A DNA stretch of 64,000 bases from Rachycentron canadum (taxonomy: Eukaryota > Chordata > Actinopteri > Carangiformes > Rachycentridae). Shown here one piece after another: positions 11,901-24,200 of the stretch. Position numbers and translations under genes: made by a program. Under the pieces are notes generated by a model. The model saw only the letters and a program-made list of their open reading frames with translations. It did not search any database and had not been told where the DNA came from. The DNA lies in the NCBI GenBank assembly GCA_038496675.1, contig CM076659.1, positions 10,306,500 through 10,370,499 of the forward strand. The letters are read 5' to 3'. The number at the start of each line of letters is the position of its first letter. The stretch's first letter is position 1.

Positions 11901-12648
11901 TTTAAATTAACCCCTGCTCGGAGCTGGTCTGATTTCTCTCACACATCTCTATCTCATCTTCATCTTACAAATTTGTGCCCCATGGCTAACTTTTTTTTAG
12001 ATTTTTATTTCTAGGCACATTTTTTTCTTTTCTTTATATAGAAAGCAAGAGAAAGCGAGCGAGCGAGAGAAAACATTTCACAGGGCTACAGGGTCAGGAT
12101 GGAGATTCACAGAAAAAAAAAAAAGTCCTAACCTTGAACCAGTGATTTATCTCTCTCACACAAACACACATACAAACACAATCTTCAAATCCACCTGATA
12201 CACACTGATGGATACAATGTGAATTGAGCAGATACTCCCTGAAGCTGTCTGCCAGAGAAACAAATTTTTGGATGCGTTGATGACAAACGAACACTATTCA
12301 CCTGGACTGACTTTGCAGAACAAAACTGAAATGGATTAAAATAAAATGCATCTTAAAAATCAAAATAAAGAATGACTCCAGCATAAATCACTGCTGATAA
12401 CACCTGTCAGTGGAGTTATTTTAGACAAGTGTGTGATGAAAAGTTTTGAACTGGTAATGTATGAAAGCTCTCGGTGGATAAATGAATGGCTCAGGGTTTT
12501 GGCCAGACCAGTTTGTGCTGACTAGAGCTCCGAGGCACAGCAGTTAAGCTTATTTGACAGGAAGGGAAGACAGCTTTCTTTTCAAGATCAAGTTCAAAGG
12601 GCAGGAGGCCTGTTTCTTCCTCCACGTCCCTGACTGCACCTGCGTCGC

Positions 12649-12650
<2 letters not shown>

Positions 12651-12697
<47 letters not shown>
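12651..12697. repeat. (CA)n microsatellite
   Basis: An uninterrupted CA run of about 23 units. Confidence 0.96.
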
Positions 12698-12699
<2 letters not shown>

Positions 12700-14190
12700 T
12701 TTTGCCCACACCACTGACAGACAACTTTAGTTTTGGTCTCAGGCTGTGTGTCTGAACTGTGACTGTGTCTTAAATTGCAGCTTTCTGAAGTGTTTGTAAG
12801 AAGATTTTATGACCTTGCTTAGCTTTTAAAAGAATTTGTCACAACATTTGAGACTTGAGGGGGGGTGGAGGAGGGGTGGCAATCATCCGTAACAATGCTG
12901 CAGTTCATCAGATCCTGCCAAGGCTTCACTCCCAAAGGCCCAAGGGATGGTAAGTGTGTGTGCGGGCGCGCACATGTGTGCAAATGCATATTGCTTTTTG
13001 CTTTGATCGTGAAAGTATTGTGGTAGACTAACTTTTCAATTGGGGATCTTTCCTTAGGCAACAAATTTGAAATATTCCCTCCTATGACTGACTGACACAC
13101 ACGCACACACTTTTTTTGCACAAAGCCTCCTTAACTCCCTTTAATGCTCCCACTGATTTTATGTTTTTTGTTTTCCATCAAACTTTGGCTAAGTTTGGTC
13201 TTGTGAAACTATACGTTTCTCTGCCTTATTCCCGCTCTCTCACCTTCTCCCTATTCTGGCCCATTAGTAATGACATCTTACTGTAAACACTTAGATTTAT
13301 TGAGGAGCTTTCTATTCAATGCAAGTCTTGCATGATATTTTTTTTTATTGCAAGAGAAGAGAGAAGGATCCTGTTTCAAGCTCACACACACACCACAGCC
13401 ATACACATCTCAGTGTTGTCCTCTGCAGGCTTAACATCACATATAAACAGCTGTTGCTGCTCCTCCCAGCTCCTCTGTTGCAGCTTTCTCACAGAGGAAC
13501 TGCTGTGCAAGTAAATTTGTGTGTTAGTGATCATCTTGTATCCTTCGTGGTGGTGGTGGGAAGAATTTCTCCTCCCAAACTTGTTCTCTTAAGTGATGAC
13601 AGGAGCCATATCTCCCCCGCATCCTAATTCTGAACAGCACAGCACCATGGGAGAGATTCAAGCTACAACTGGTGCAGTAGGTTGATAATCTTTCTGTGAT
13701 ATTGTTTGATCTGGAATTCACATTTTACTATGCTTCATAATTCAGTCTGACACTGCCTTTCATGCCAAAGTTAGCAATGAATAAACAGATCATAAAATCT
13801 ATCCACGGACCATTTTTCACTTCACTAAATATGAAAACACCATGGCCACACCTATGGGACAAAATGTAAAACATGGGCATGAATAAGAAGTGAAGGCAAG
13901 GCTGGATTAATGACAACAACCCCAGGTCCTGGCTGCAACAGATCTTCATAAATTCAATGCATTAATCCACACTAAACTACTACAACTACACTAACTCATT
14001 AAAATGTAGAGTCACACACCCCTCCATTTAAATGGGTTTTACCATACAAACTAATCTTAACTAAAACAGACTAAATATCCTAAATATCTATTCTAATATC
14101 TAATATCTATCTACTATACTCCAAAGTGTAGATGTTGCATAGTTAACCAACTGGCAAAAGTAAGATTACATAGCTGTTTAGAGTGACAAT

Positions 14191-14214
14191 GGGTTAGGGC
14201 TAGGGTTAGGGTTA
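14191..14214. repeat. short interstitial telomere-like repeat
   Basis: Four TTAGGG-related units, one with a C substitution, are followed by ATT repeats. It is far too short to be a telomere. Confidence 0.7.
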
Positions 14215-16309
14215 TTATTATTAATGGAGTAATCGATTTAGTAAATCACTAGTTTGAAACTAGATGGTAACTACTAAGACAACAAATGTAGTAATGAATT
14301 TATCAATAGTTGAAGCAGTGCTAGAGTCTCAAGGGTCCAAAAAGCCCCAAATCAACAGTGGGGCAGTTACTAGAAGCTCAATATGATTTTGTCACATATT
14401 TTGGATAAATGATGCATATTCTTATATACAGAACTAAAGGGACCCGTGCTTGTCAGGGGCCAACCGCCCATTTCTACAATGAGACCCCCTAACGGCTAAA
14501 TCAAGCCCTGAGTGAGGGGTTGGCTGGAGGATAATATTTCAGCATCACTTCAACAAAAGAAAAGCCCACTTTTCTCAGAAATACAGTTGATATCAGATTG
14601 CATAAATCCAATCAGTGCTTTGCATGGGGTCAATAATGGAAAGGAAACATGACGACAATAAGAGATAACATCTCAGTTCTTGCTTATCTCGCCTGCAGAC
14701 TGTTTACAGGATCATGTTTTACAGAATGCCAGTAAAAAACAAAGTCTAAATAAATTACTCCAGCGATGAATGTGTATCTCACATTCTTTTATTTGCTAAA
14801 TGTATGCACCAAAAAGCTTGTTTGGTGCCCGTTCACTACTCAATAAAGCCTTCTCTGCTTCACTCTCAACTCTCCTCTTGTCTTGGCCTCTCTCCTGTTC
14901 TCCTCCTCTCAAACCTTCTCTATCTGCCCAGAGTGGGAGAGACTGCAGCAGCCAAACGGATTACAACAACAGCTCCTTTATCCAGCAGCACCCCCAAGGA
15001 GCGTGAGATCACAACCCATATGTGTCTGTGTGTATTTCAGTGAGTTAGACCCAGAGCCTGTAATCACACCTCATCCATTAGCTGCTGGCAAGGATGGAAT
15101 GAAGTGGACATTATGGCATAATCCTGTATCACCCTGTAATTCATGCTGAGTGGTCAAGTCATGATTTGGCTTAATATATGGAGAGAGATCTGACAAGAGG
15201 AGCAACAAAAGAGCCATAAATATGTAGAGAGGGAAAGAAGGCGAGTGTCTAAGGGAGAGTCATTGTAAGGGACCCGAGTCCTTCAGGCATTCACATTCCT
15301 AAGTACCTTTGGAGTGTGTGTTTGTGAGCATGTGTGTGTGTGAAATACACCCTTCCACAGGTGCTTGCTGTAAGGGGCTTTGACCGAAGGCTTGAGTTTC
15401 CAAAACATGGGCTTACACCCATACACAAGGGAGTGTATGCATGTGTGTTTCTGCCAGCCCTTCATCGACTTTAAGGGTCTTTTCCACCATATAAAATGTA
15501 TGGTGTGTGTGTGTTATTGTCCAAATAAAGTCAGCCAAGATGGTGTTGCAGCACTGCTAATATTCAGTTGAGAAAATAAAGTGTTCAAGCTTCATTAGGT
15601 GGTAGCAGCCACTGATCTACACACTGACACACATGCATAATATACAAACATCCACTGGATAAACTGCACAGAGTAATTAAAAGTTACATTATAAATGGTG
15701 CCACTATTGACTCTTTCATGTGTGCATTTAAACTGTTAATTGTAAATCTTTTTGTTTAAAGGTTGGTATTGCTGTTATGAAATATTGCAAAGTTGGAAGT
15801 CGATCTGATGAGTGGTTGTCTTGACAAGGACAGACAAATGAAGATTTGTCAGTTCACATTAAGGTACAGGGTAAGAAGAGAACTTGAAAATCAAGTAACT
15901 GGGATATTATATTAACATCTATGTTTATTTACAAAGGTAATGACATACAAATCATAGATCTACATTCATATGGTGACATGGAATGAAATAAAAAAAAGGG
16001 TGTGTATAATACAGAGGAAGAATGTATACCCCCAAAATAAGCACAATGGAGCACTATGCCTTAGTCAAAGCTTTATATAAAAAATCAATGGCAATTTATA
16101 ATAAAAAAAAATATTCCCCCATCTAATTAAATTTCCCATTATCAATTTAGCATATACACAACAGCAATTTCTACAAGTGCCTCAACCTGTGTCAAGGACT
16201 TACAAACCCCTTGCTACACCATAGGATTCATTATTAGGACAATGCTGTACTGCAGGAAGTAGTACTGTACTGCTTCATTGTTGTGAAAGAAAGACAAGTA
16301 ACAAAGAAA

Positions 16310-16560
16310 GACAAACTAGTTGGTCATGGATTCCTCCTACAGCAAGATAATGACCCAAAAAAGATAGTGGCTTCCCATGATAGAAGAGCAGCACAGCCTC
16401 CAAGCTTAAACCCCATGGAGGGTCAGAGTACTAAACTGGAAATTAAGTGAAAGCAAAACTAATGTTTGTGTGACCTTTCATGTCACTGAGACATTACATT
16501 GTGTAAATTTTAGTAAAATAATTTAGGCGCCCTAATACTTCTGACTGGTGGTGTTGAGCT
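16310..16560 (+). mobile_element. decayed Tc1/mariner transposon remnant
   Basis: At 16328-16420 one plus-strand frame reads LLQQDNDPK, then SLNPME. This matches the Tc1 transposase block around the second catalytic Asp (QQDNDPKH...) and the downstream SPDLNPIE motif. The roughly 25 residues normally between them are shortened and altered. The flanks are out of frame or contain stops, so it is inactive. The sequence TAATACTTCTGAC at about 16532-16544 resembles the inner part of a Tc1-type terminal repeat. The boundaries are approximate. Confidence 0.65.
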
Positions 16561-16984
16561 TTTAATGATTTGTCTGTGCACTATGACTTGGCAATAAAAA
16601 TAGCATTAAACTGACCTATTGTGCATTTCTAAATCATCCCACTCCTATAGTGCATTATATATTTTGTTCATGTAAACAGTCTACAAAGTCACAAGGCAAC
16701 AAAAGTCCCTACTGCGAGCTGGACACCCCGTGCAAGCTTGGCAAGCAGCACAGTACACGCTTACTTAAAATAAGCCAGTAAATTTAGTAATGCGGACACT
16801 GATCTCAACTGCCTGGAGAAACACTTTTTCTACCAACAACAGAACCAGAAAGAGCAGCTCCCTGTCTGCATTATTATCTGAAGACCTGTTTTTACCAGGT
16901 CGCCGGTGACCTGATCAAGGTAAAGCAGTCTTGCAACCAGCACAGACATTTAGATTCTTAATCTCCATAAGATTTGCCATTTAT

Positions 16985-17260
16985 GTTTACATTTACTCCC
17001 TTGCTGCATTCTTTTATCCAAAGGACATACAATAGAGGGACATGACTGCTGCTTCAGTGCAGTAATTGTACTTGATTGTAGATGCCTTGCAAGCTATTAA
17101 ATAAGTGCAAATGGTCGTGTAAGTGCTACAAAAGTGCACAGTAAGTGCTGGTTGGACATGCTAGGGTTTTCGGAAAGGAGGTGCTCTCAGAAGATGGGTT
17201 TTCAAGAGCTTCTTGAAGATGGGGAGGACACCCCTGCTCTGATAGGAACATAGGACATGC
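16985..17260. repeat. probable dispersed teleost repeat fragment
   Basis: Contains CTTTTATCCAAAG-like and GATGGGTTTTCAAGAGCTTC-like phrases typical of a high-copy fish repeat (often seen as CGCTTTTATCCAAAGCGAC). It is degenerate and non-coding. Family assignment is from memory and needs a repeat-library search. Confidence 0.45.
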
Positions 17261-17505
17261 TATGCCTCCTTAGCTTGGATAAATTATCCACAACTTAACC
17301 ACTGTCCATTTTTCACAAAAGAACAGATAATACAGGTTTAAATAGCAAACCAACAATTCAGCAAGTCGTGGCATTTCCCTACCTTTTATTCATGTGATGT
17401 CCATCCACTCCTCGTTTATATTTATATACTTTTAGTCCATAACTGTCCACAAAAAAATTTTTTTTTTTTTAAATCAGATAACCATTTTCATCAAATTATT
17501 CCAAG

Positions 17506-17673
17506 TTATAAAGACGCCATTCTGCTCTTTCCACCTGCCTGGGCGGGGGGAGGTGGGGAGGGGGTATGCTCGTTTTCCTGCTTAGCTTCCGGGGTGGTTC
17601 GGGTCTTCATCTTCTTCTTCAACGTTTCACTCAAACTGATGGGGCAGAACGACGCCGGCAGCAACGACGCCAT
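17506..17673 (-). CDS. hypothetical short ORF or first coding exon downstream of E2F/CCAAT promoter
   Basis: A minus-strand ATG at 17671-17673 sits in a strong initiation context (A at -3, G at +4) inside a CpG-rich island. The frame encodes 55 residues (starting MASLLPASFCP, then a Lys-rich stretch, then a Pro run) before TAA at 17506-17508. A possible splice donor (CAG/GTGGAA) would instead end a coding exon at 17535 after 46 codons plus one base. I do not recognise the protein and see no convincing downstream minus-strand exons. It may be the first exon of an unrecognised gene, a decayed gene start, or a non-coding transcript. Confidence 0.2.
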   Translation of the reverse strand: MASLLPASFCPISLSETLKKKMKTRTTPEAKQENEHTPSPPPPAQAGGKSRMASL

Positions 17674-17713
17674 TGTTTGTTTACAGCGGCACCGTAAAGC
17701 GTTGAACGCGTAA

Positions 17714-17756
17714 TTGGCGCCAAACTGCTCGAACGGGCACAGTGGGCTCTGATTGG
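17714..17756 (-). promoter_or_regulatory. orphan promoter-like element, E2F palindrome plus CCAAT box
   Basis: TTGGCGCCAA at 17714-17723 is a perfect palindromic E2F-type site. An inverted CCAAT (ATTGG on the plus strand) lies at 17752-17756. Both are 41-85 bp upstream of the minus-strand ATG at 17673, the usual spacing for NF-Y/E2F cell-cycle promoters. The island is CpG-rich in an otherwise AT-rich region. Confidence 0.45.
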
Positions 17757-17839
17757 TCAATTTAAGAGGTGGGAGGGGGGTCTTAAAGGGTCCCGGGCTC
17801 TTTAATCGTAGATGTACAGTATAACAGTATAGCATGTAT

Positions 17840-20800
17840 ATCTATTTTAGTTGACACCAACAATATTTCTTAGAGATAATGCACAATTTACATTTTGACT
17901 TAGTAATAACAGGAAAAGCAACTAATAACACTTAAAATGAGTCAGACCCAATGACGCATCCCAGCCAATTGGCACAAATACAGTCCTCTGGTAATGGCTC
18001 TCTTACATGGAAAGCAGCCGTTGTTCACGTTATCAATTACTGTGTTTCCTACCATAACTTGTCATATCTCACAGAACTAACACCTGTAACAACTGCCAAG
18101 TGGAAACTGTGTTGGCATCCAAAGAAACTAAGTCACCACCAAGAGGAAGCACTGGGTGCTGGCACACACAACCACACACTAAACTGCTGGATTTTTTTGC
18201 CTCAGCATCACTTATATTAATTACCTTTAGCTTAGCGGGTAAATAAAACTTTTTTTTTTTTTTTTACACATTGCTTAATAGTTTCTTGGCCACGTGACGT
18301 GGGACCAATATGTCAAGTCACCAAGTTGAACTGCTTCAGTGTCAGAGCTCCAACATTAGATACAATTAATGACACTTAAGATTGGGCCTCTTTGCTGTTA
18401 AAGAAGTGAGATAAGGTTGAAAACCCCACACCTCCAAGGCTGATAAGTAGTCAGTTAAGTTGATATTATTTATTGATATTATTTCATCACAGATGTTGTA
18501 ATGTTGCATAATACATGCATGCTCTCTTACTTTCTCTTTCTTCGCTAATGTGCACACACGCACACACTCATACACGAAGTGGGTGTGAAAGACAGGCAGA
18601 GGACCAAACTAAATATCTTACTCCTCTCAGACTGCTGAGATTTCGAGCAGACAGGCTCAGTCACTCTCCCACACAGGCAGAGAAAGACAATCCACCTGTA
18701 TTTTCATTGCAGCACTTCCAAATGTGCCATTTCTACCCATAACCTTCCCAATGCCTGTCAGTCGATCAGTCTTCATATACATCTGGAAACAATGGCCATG
18801 CTCTAACTGGCTGAGCAGCTGTAGAGAAGAGTGAGGAGCACACACACATACACAACCATGCAGAGGTGAGGAAATGCATCATCATCATTAACTACGAGAG
18901 GCCACACATACTGTATGTAATGCATGCAAAGATAGTGGGAGAGAGAGCGGCAGAGACGGTTCATTAACACTCCCCGTTTGAACAGGTGAGTCATGTGCAT
19001 GTGAGTGTATGTCAAAGCTGGGGTGGGAGAGCCGTCACTCTTCACCATAATATGTATGATATGTCCACAGATTCTGACTAAAGGACTTTTGTGTTTGCAT
19101 AGTCTGCCTGACTCTGTCTGAGTTAGTCTAGAGTGAAACTAGCTATACAGGATTTCATACTTTGTTATAGTCTAAAGATGACATTTTCAAACTGACAGAC
19201 ACCAGTTGTTTAATATTCCCAGCACTCATAGTTCTAATGAAATAATTACTTTGAGTTTTTCTTTCTGCCACTATATAGAAACTGGTGATGAAGAGTTAGA
19301 ACTTACTGTATGTTAACAAAATTGTCTTTGAACTGTATTTTCCATAGTTGTCACATTTAACCTGCCTCTCAGTTCCACATCAAGCATTCATTTAGTTTTT
19401 AATGGTCATTAAAGTTTTGTATATTGCACATAATTTGCTGGATTCCAAAGCTTCCCTCTGCTTTATGTTTTTAACACAGGTTGTGTCCACAAGTTCAAAT
19501 TGTGTTTTTAGTCTTGAGGGTCAAAGTTGAAATCTGCACCTGTGTTCAAGACTAAACAACTGTACCTGCCTCAAACTAAAAATAAATACCTGAAAACACA
19601 CACACAAACTCACTGTGTGTTTCTGGCAGTACAGATGTGGCTTGGGGCACTGCCGCCTTTTCATCCATCCCTTTCTTTGGTTTCCATTCATCAAGAAAAC
19701 AAAGACTTTAAATCTTTTATACACACCCAAATTAAAATAACAATATGCAAGAATTTTAAGTCATCCTACATTTAAAGAAACCAAGGGAGGCCTCCCATCA
19801 TTTATGTGCAGTGAGTAGCTGCCCACTGCTCAGTCTTTATTCAACGAGTGCAATTCAGTGTCAGAAACAATCAGACATCAATTGATAAGAATGACAGCTT
19901 TCTTATAGGGTAGAGTTAAATTATTCCTTTGGGCACAGTGCATTATACACAACTTTTGCTGTCGAGCACAGTATATTGAAACTCAGTAGTTCACAAGCTG
20001 AAAACAGGCTCATAGCTACAGTTGATGCACAGAAAATGGCCATCCTAATGCTGCCCTGGTCTGCTCTGCCAAACAGGTACAAAGGCATTAATGGTGAGTA
20101 TCTGAATGATCCAAGGCATGATAAACACATGATTGGAGAAAACAAATGAAAAGTCTGATCCTGAAATAAAACATTTGCTGGAAATAAAATACAATTTAAG
20201 GAGTCAGTGTAGTTAAAAATAAATTAAACACACAGTTCAGATACCTTACAGCTACTGACAATGGGTATTTTTTGTCTGTTATGTCATAGGGAAAATTCTC
20301 AAATAATAACCTTTGAATAAAGGGGGAAACTATTTGATTAATGATAGTCATTCCCTTAACTGCCAAGAAAGAAAACAAAAATGGAACACATTATCTGATC
20401 TATGGCCTTTTAACACAGTCTAATTATTCAGGCCATAAAAGCTAATCTTTTTGCTCTTGAGTAGCCATTTTGGCAGGGATGTATTGAATTTCTACAAAAG
20501 GTATCAGGGTATTGGTTTGTATCAGGAAATGACTGTCTCAGTTTTCTTTGGATTCTAAATGGCTGAAAAACTTTTTACTTGTTAAATCGATAAGATATTT
20601 TTTGATAAAGGACTGAATGACTGAGTTTAGTCCATATTAGACAAGGAAATGAACTTATCTAGGATTACTGCAAGAATTGTCTGTTATGAGAGAGCTATAT
20701 ATATTTATATTTAAGGGGTTCTTCTTAAAGCTAGAGACAGGTCTGGGGTTCTAATCTTTCTTAGTTATAATTGTTATAAGCTCAAACTTTGAATGGATGA

Positions 20801-21180
20801 AAACAAAAACCTGGTGCTTGGACAGCAACACTTATGAAACTAAATTATCAAAAAAAACAACCAAAAAAAAAAAAAAAAACACTACTGCCCTCTGCTGACT
20901 ACCTCTTTAAATGAAAAGTTGTGCGTTTTTCACATGTATCCTTAGTTTGGACAAATGTTGCTACTAGAATGGTTTTAAAAAGCTCTTCAGATTGATCCAT
21001 AGTTCTATAATACTGTGTAAATTCTCTCTCCTGGAAGAGAGAAACAACATAACCATAGCTAGTCATGAAAAAGTATAGCAGAAATCTAACTAATGCAGCT
21101 GTCTTTCTTATCTGCTATGTCTGAAGAGAATGGGACAACTGAGGTGGATTTTAGTCAGATTCTATGTGCGTATTAACTTT
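17840..21180. other. intergenic and probable slc25a28 3'UTR region
   Basis: No supported gene. Short CA runs, a poly-T run near 18250-18264 and a poly-A run near 20858-20879 are present. The part nearest 21230 is probably 3'UTR of the minus-strand slc25a28. One candidate minus-strand polyadenylation signal (TTTATT on the plus strand) is at 19836-19841, but the true 3' end cannot be fixed from sequence. Confidence 0.45.
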
Positions 21181-21230
21181 GTATTCTTCACACATGGAGA
21201 GTATTAGCGGGGGTTAAACCGAAGAGATAT

Positions 21231-24200
21231 CTACATCTCAGCCTCCATGTGCTGTGTTCTCCTTTTGTTGTGCTGGTGCTTGGTGAGTCCATACTTGAAG
21301 AACTCATACACCGACCAGCTAATGGCTGTGGAGGGCATCTGGTAGATGACCCTTGCCTGGACTCCCTTGAAGAAGCCCTGCAGGCCACCCAGCCTATAAA
21401 CAGTCCGGAAGGCATGGGCCAGGCCTGAGATGTGTCTGTGGGCTCCTTGGCCTTGGCCAGGGCCTTGACCAGAAGGCAGGGAGCTGAGGGCTAGAGACTC
21501 CTGGGTGTTGAGCAGGGTCTTGCAGACGTCTAGAGGTGTGGTGGCTGCAGCTGCGATGGCTCCAGCCAAAGCTCCAGACAACATGTGGGATGAGGGATTG
21601 TAATGTCTGTGGGGGTTGAGCAGCTCCTGAAGGTACTCGTAGGTCATGAAGTGGAGCGCTTGGAAGGGCACGTTCATGGTGAGCTGGGTGGTGTAACTGC
21701 GGTAGAACGCAGCAGGGCCCTCTTTCTGCCATACGGCGTGTACACAGTCCAACACGCCGCGGTAAGGCGAATTATACATCTGCATGCGCTGCTTCACAAC
21801 TAAGGACACGTGTGTAGATTTATTGATGGCGGAGAAGACCAAATGTGACCAGGGTTGGCCAGCACAAACATGGAAAGGATGGAGAAAGAAAAAAAGAAAT
21901 TAGTGAGCCATTACCTAGACCAAAGTACATTCAATAAACACACAGGAAGATGTAGAGTGTCATTTTAATAGCTTTTGCTCAGGCAGCTGTGCCCCATCTA
22001 ACAGCTGCACATGAAGACTATGACCAGTGTCCTTCTACTGACATGTTTGGGCAGGTGGATTAGAGGCAGCTGTTGAAGTCAATATGTGAGCCTGCAGGTT
22101 TAAGGCCAACATGTGAAGGTGGAAGGAGGTTGGAATTTATTTAAGTTTATTCACTGAAATTTCTGTATTGTCCAGAAAAATGCTCTTACCTTCAGCAGGG
22201 TTCATGGCTGCATCATGAAGCAATGTGGCCACACACCCAGCGGCTCCTGGAATAAACACACCTCGGAAATTACTACACATTGATATAGTCATGAAGGAAA
22301 ACAGAAAAGACTGCTGTAAAGTGGCACAGAATAGAAATGCAACAGCAAGAATCCCTTTTCACCGTGTCACAGCCCTCACTGCCTTATTCCTAAAAGCTGC
22401 GTATGTCATGCTCAAAACAATATAACATCAGAGCAGAACTGCTGCAAATTCAGCAATTGAAAGGTGAAAACTAGTAATCACTCCTGACAAAGCTCAGGAG
22501 GCCAAAACTGAGCAAAGAGAGACGCCTAGTGGACAAGGTCATTCACTGCTCTGTTTGAGGGTTTTAAACCAAACCAATATGCTTTAAAAGACAGGACCAA
22601 CAGAGGAGAGCAGATGAGATGGGAGAAAGAGGACTTACCCAGCCTCCCACTAAACTGGAAAAGAAGGAAGAGAGAGAGTAGGGAGAACAGGGAATAAGGA
22701 AAAGGTTGACATTCAGAGCAAGGTTTCCAAATTGAATTTTTCCATCTTTGTAACTTAACTGAACTTCACCCAAATAAGAACTTAACTTTCCATAAAAGCC
22801 AGCAACAGATCTGGCACTTCCTTACAGTGTACAACTGTAGCTATGAAAAGGCTTTAACTAGGATTTGATGGCCTGCCAGGCGTTTTCATGACTGGTCAGG
22901 CCATGTCTGCTCTGTATACGAATTAGGCTGAGTCAGCAGCTTCACAGACATTGCACTGAGGGTGCTTTGCATTAGACTTGGAGTTGATCAAATCCTACAT
23001 ATCAGCCATACATGTTTGCGTGTATATGTATGTTTTGTGATACCATTAGCCAAATGACTGTTAGCCCCTGGGTGAATGAGATCACTTAGAGTCTTTTTTA
23101 GTTTCTCATAGCTGGCAAAATAGAGGGCATGGGCAGGTCCCGCCCCAACTGCTGTCGCATTGAGCCCTCTCATTGGCCGCCAGACTCCCTCTGTGGCTAC
23201 AATTCGGCGAAGAGCATCCATTACGTTTCTGTAGCGGGCTGCGGGGTCAGGCTGGAGGCTCTGCATTCGTGTCTGGAAAAGAGGAAAAGGTTGAATGCCG
23301 CAGTTCAAAGTTAACATTGTGCTCTTTTCACATCCACCAGAGCTATTTATTAACTTTCATAACATAGTTCAGTGGGTTTGACCTGAATTTTGTATAAAAA
23401 TAATACATATTTAATGTGTCTGTCTATTACAGCAAATAACAGCAAAACAATCCTAAATGGGCTGCAGTGTGAATTATGAGTGAACTATGGGAAATGAGTT
23501 GTTTGAAATTGTGTGTGTGTTTGTGTGTGTGTTGGTGTATATGCATAACTGAAAGGAAGGAAGTTTGGTGTTACAAGCTCCAAGGTCACAAGGGGATATA
23601 AGCTGAGTTCCTGTAAGCCTCTTTTCCCACTGACCCTGAAACACACCTTTCTCTCTTCTTGCCAACACCCACACATGCATACGCACACTATGATAAACAA
23701 TAGATTATATACACATTATCTACAGGACAAGTGCGAGGGATCAGTGTTTCGCTCAGCTGCTATTTGGTATTTAAAGAGGGCTGTGTGGGGACCGACTGGG
23801 TAAGTGAGTCTGTCTGAGGAACCAGCAGCGACATAATCCCTAAATAACAAACTTCCAGCTGAATGGACAAACTTACACCCCATTGTGTGTGTGCATGTAG
23901 TGCACTAGAAAAGTGTGTACATGTCCTCGTGTCACTCTATACTACAACTGTGGAATGCAGGGCTGAAGAGAGCAAGCTAACAGCTAGTTACTTCATATCT
24001 GGCACACATACTTACTCACTCCCTCTGCAGTAGAGTGAGGACAGGCTGTAATGTCACTAGTCTGCTCCTCATTCATTCATGTCTGTCCAACACATACACA
24101 TGCACGGAGGCCTTGCCAGCTATAGGTCTATTTTGTTTATGTTTGCATATCTAGAAAGCAATGACCTTTGTTCTCAGTGTAAACACTATTTTCACCACTT

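Larger units (their letters stand above)
6113..16300. other. gene-poor intergenic region, nkx3.3 to slc25a28 (left part)
   Basis: No coding gene is supported on either strand. It holds several microsatellites, a dispersed repeat at about 8080-8290, a possible GATA/homeobox-rich enhancer near 11640-11900, and a short interstitial telomere-like run at 14191-14214. The many short reading frames show no domain, codon pattern or splice context. Such a domain beside developmental homeobox genes could carry distal enhancers, but that is inference. Confidence 0.55.

Noticed and set aside
13319..13627. 102-codon plus-strand ORF
   Set aside because: Composition follows CA/CT-rich simple sequence; no domain and no splice sites that extend it.
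19921..20145. 74-codon minus-strand ORF suspected to be a retroelement fragment
   Set aside because: No reverse-transcriptase or other motif could be recognised.
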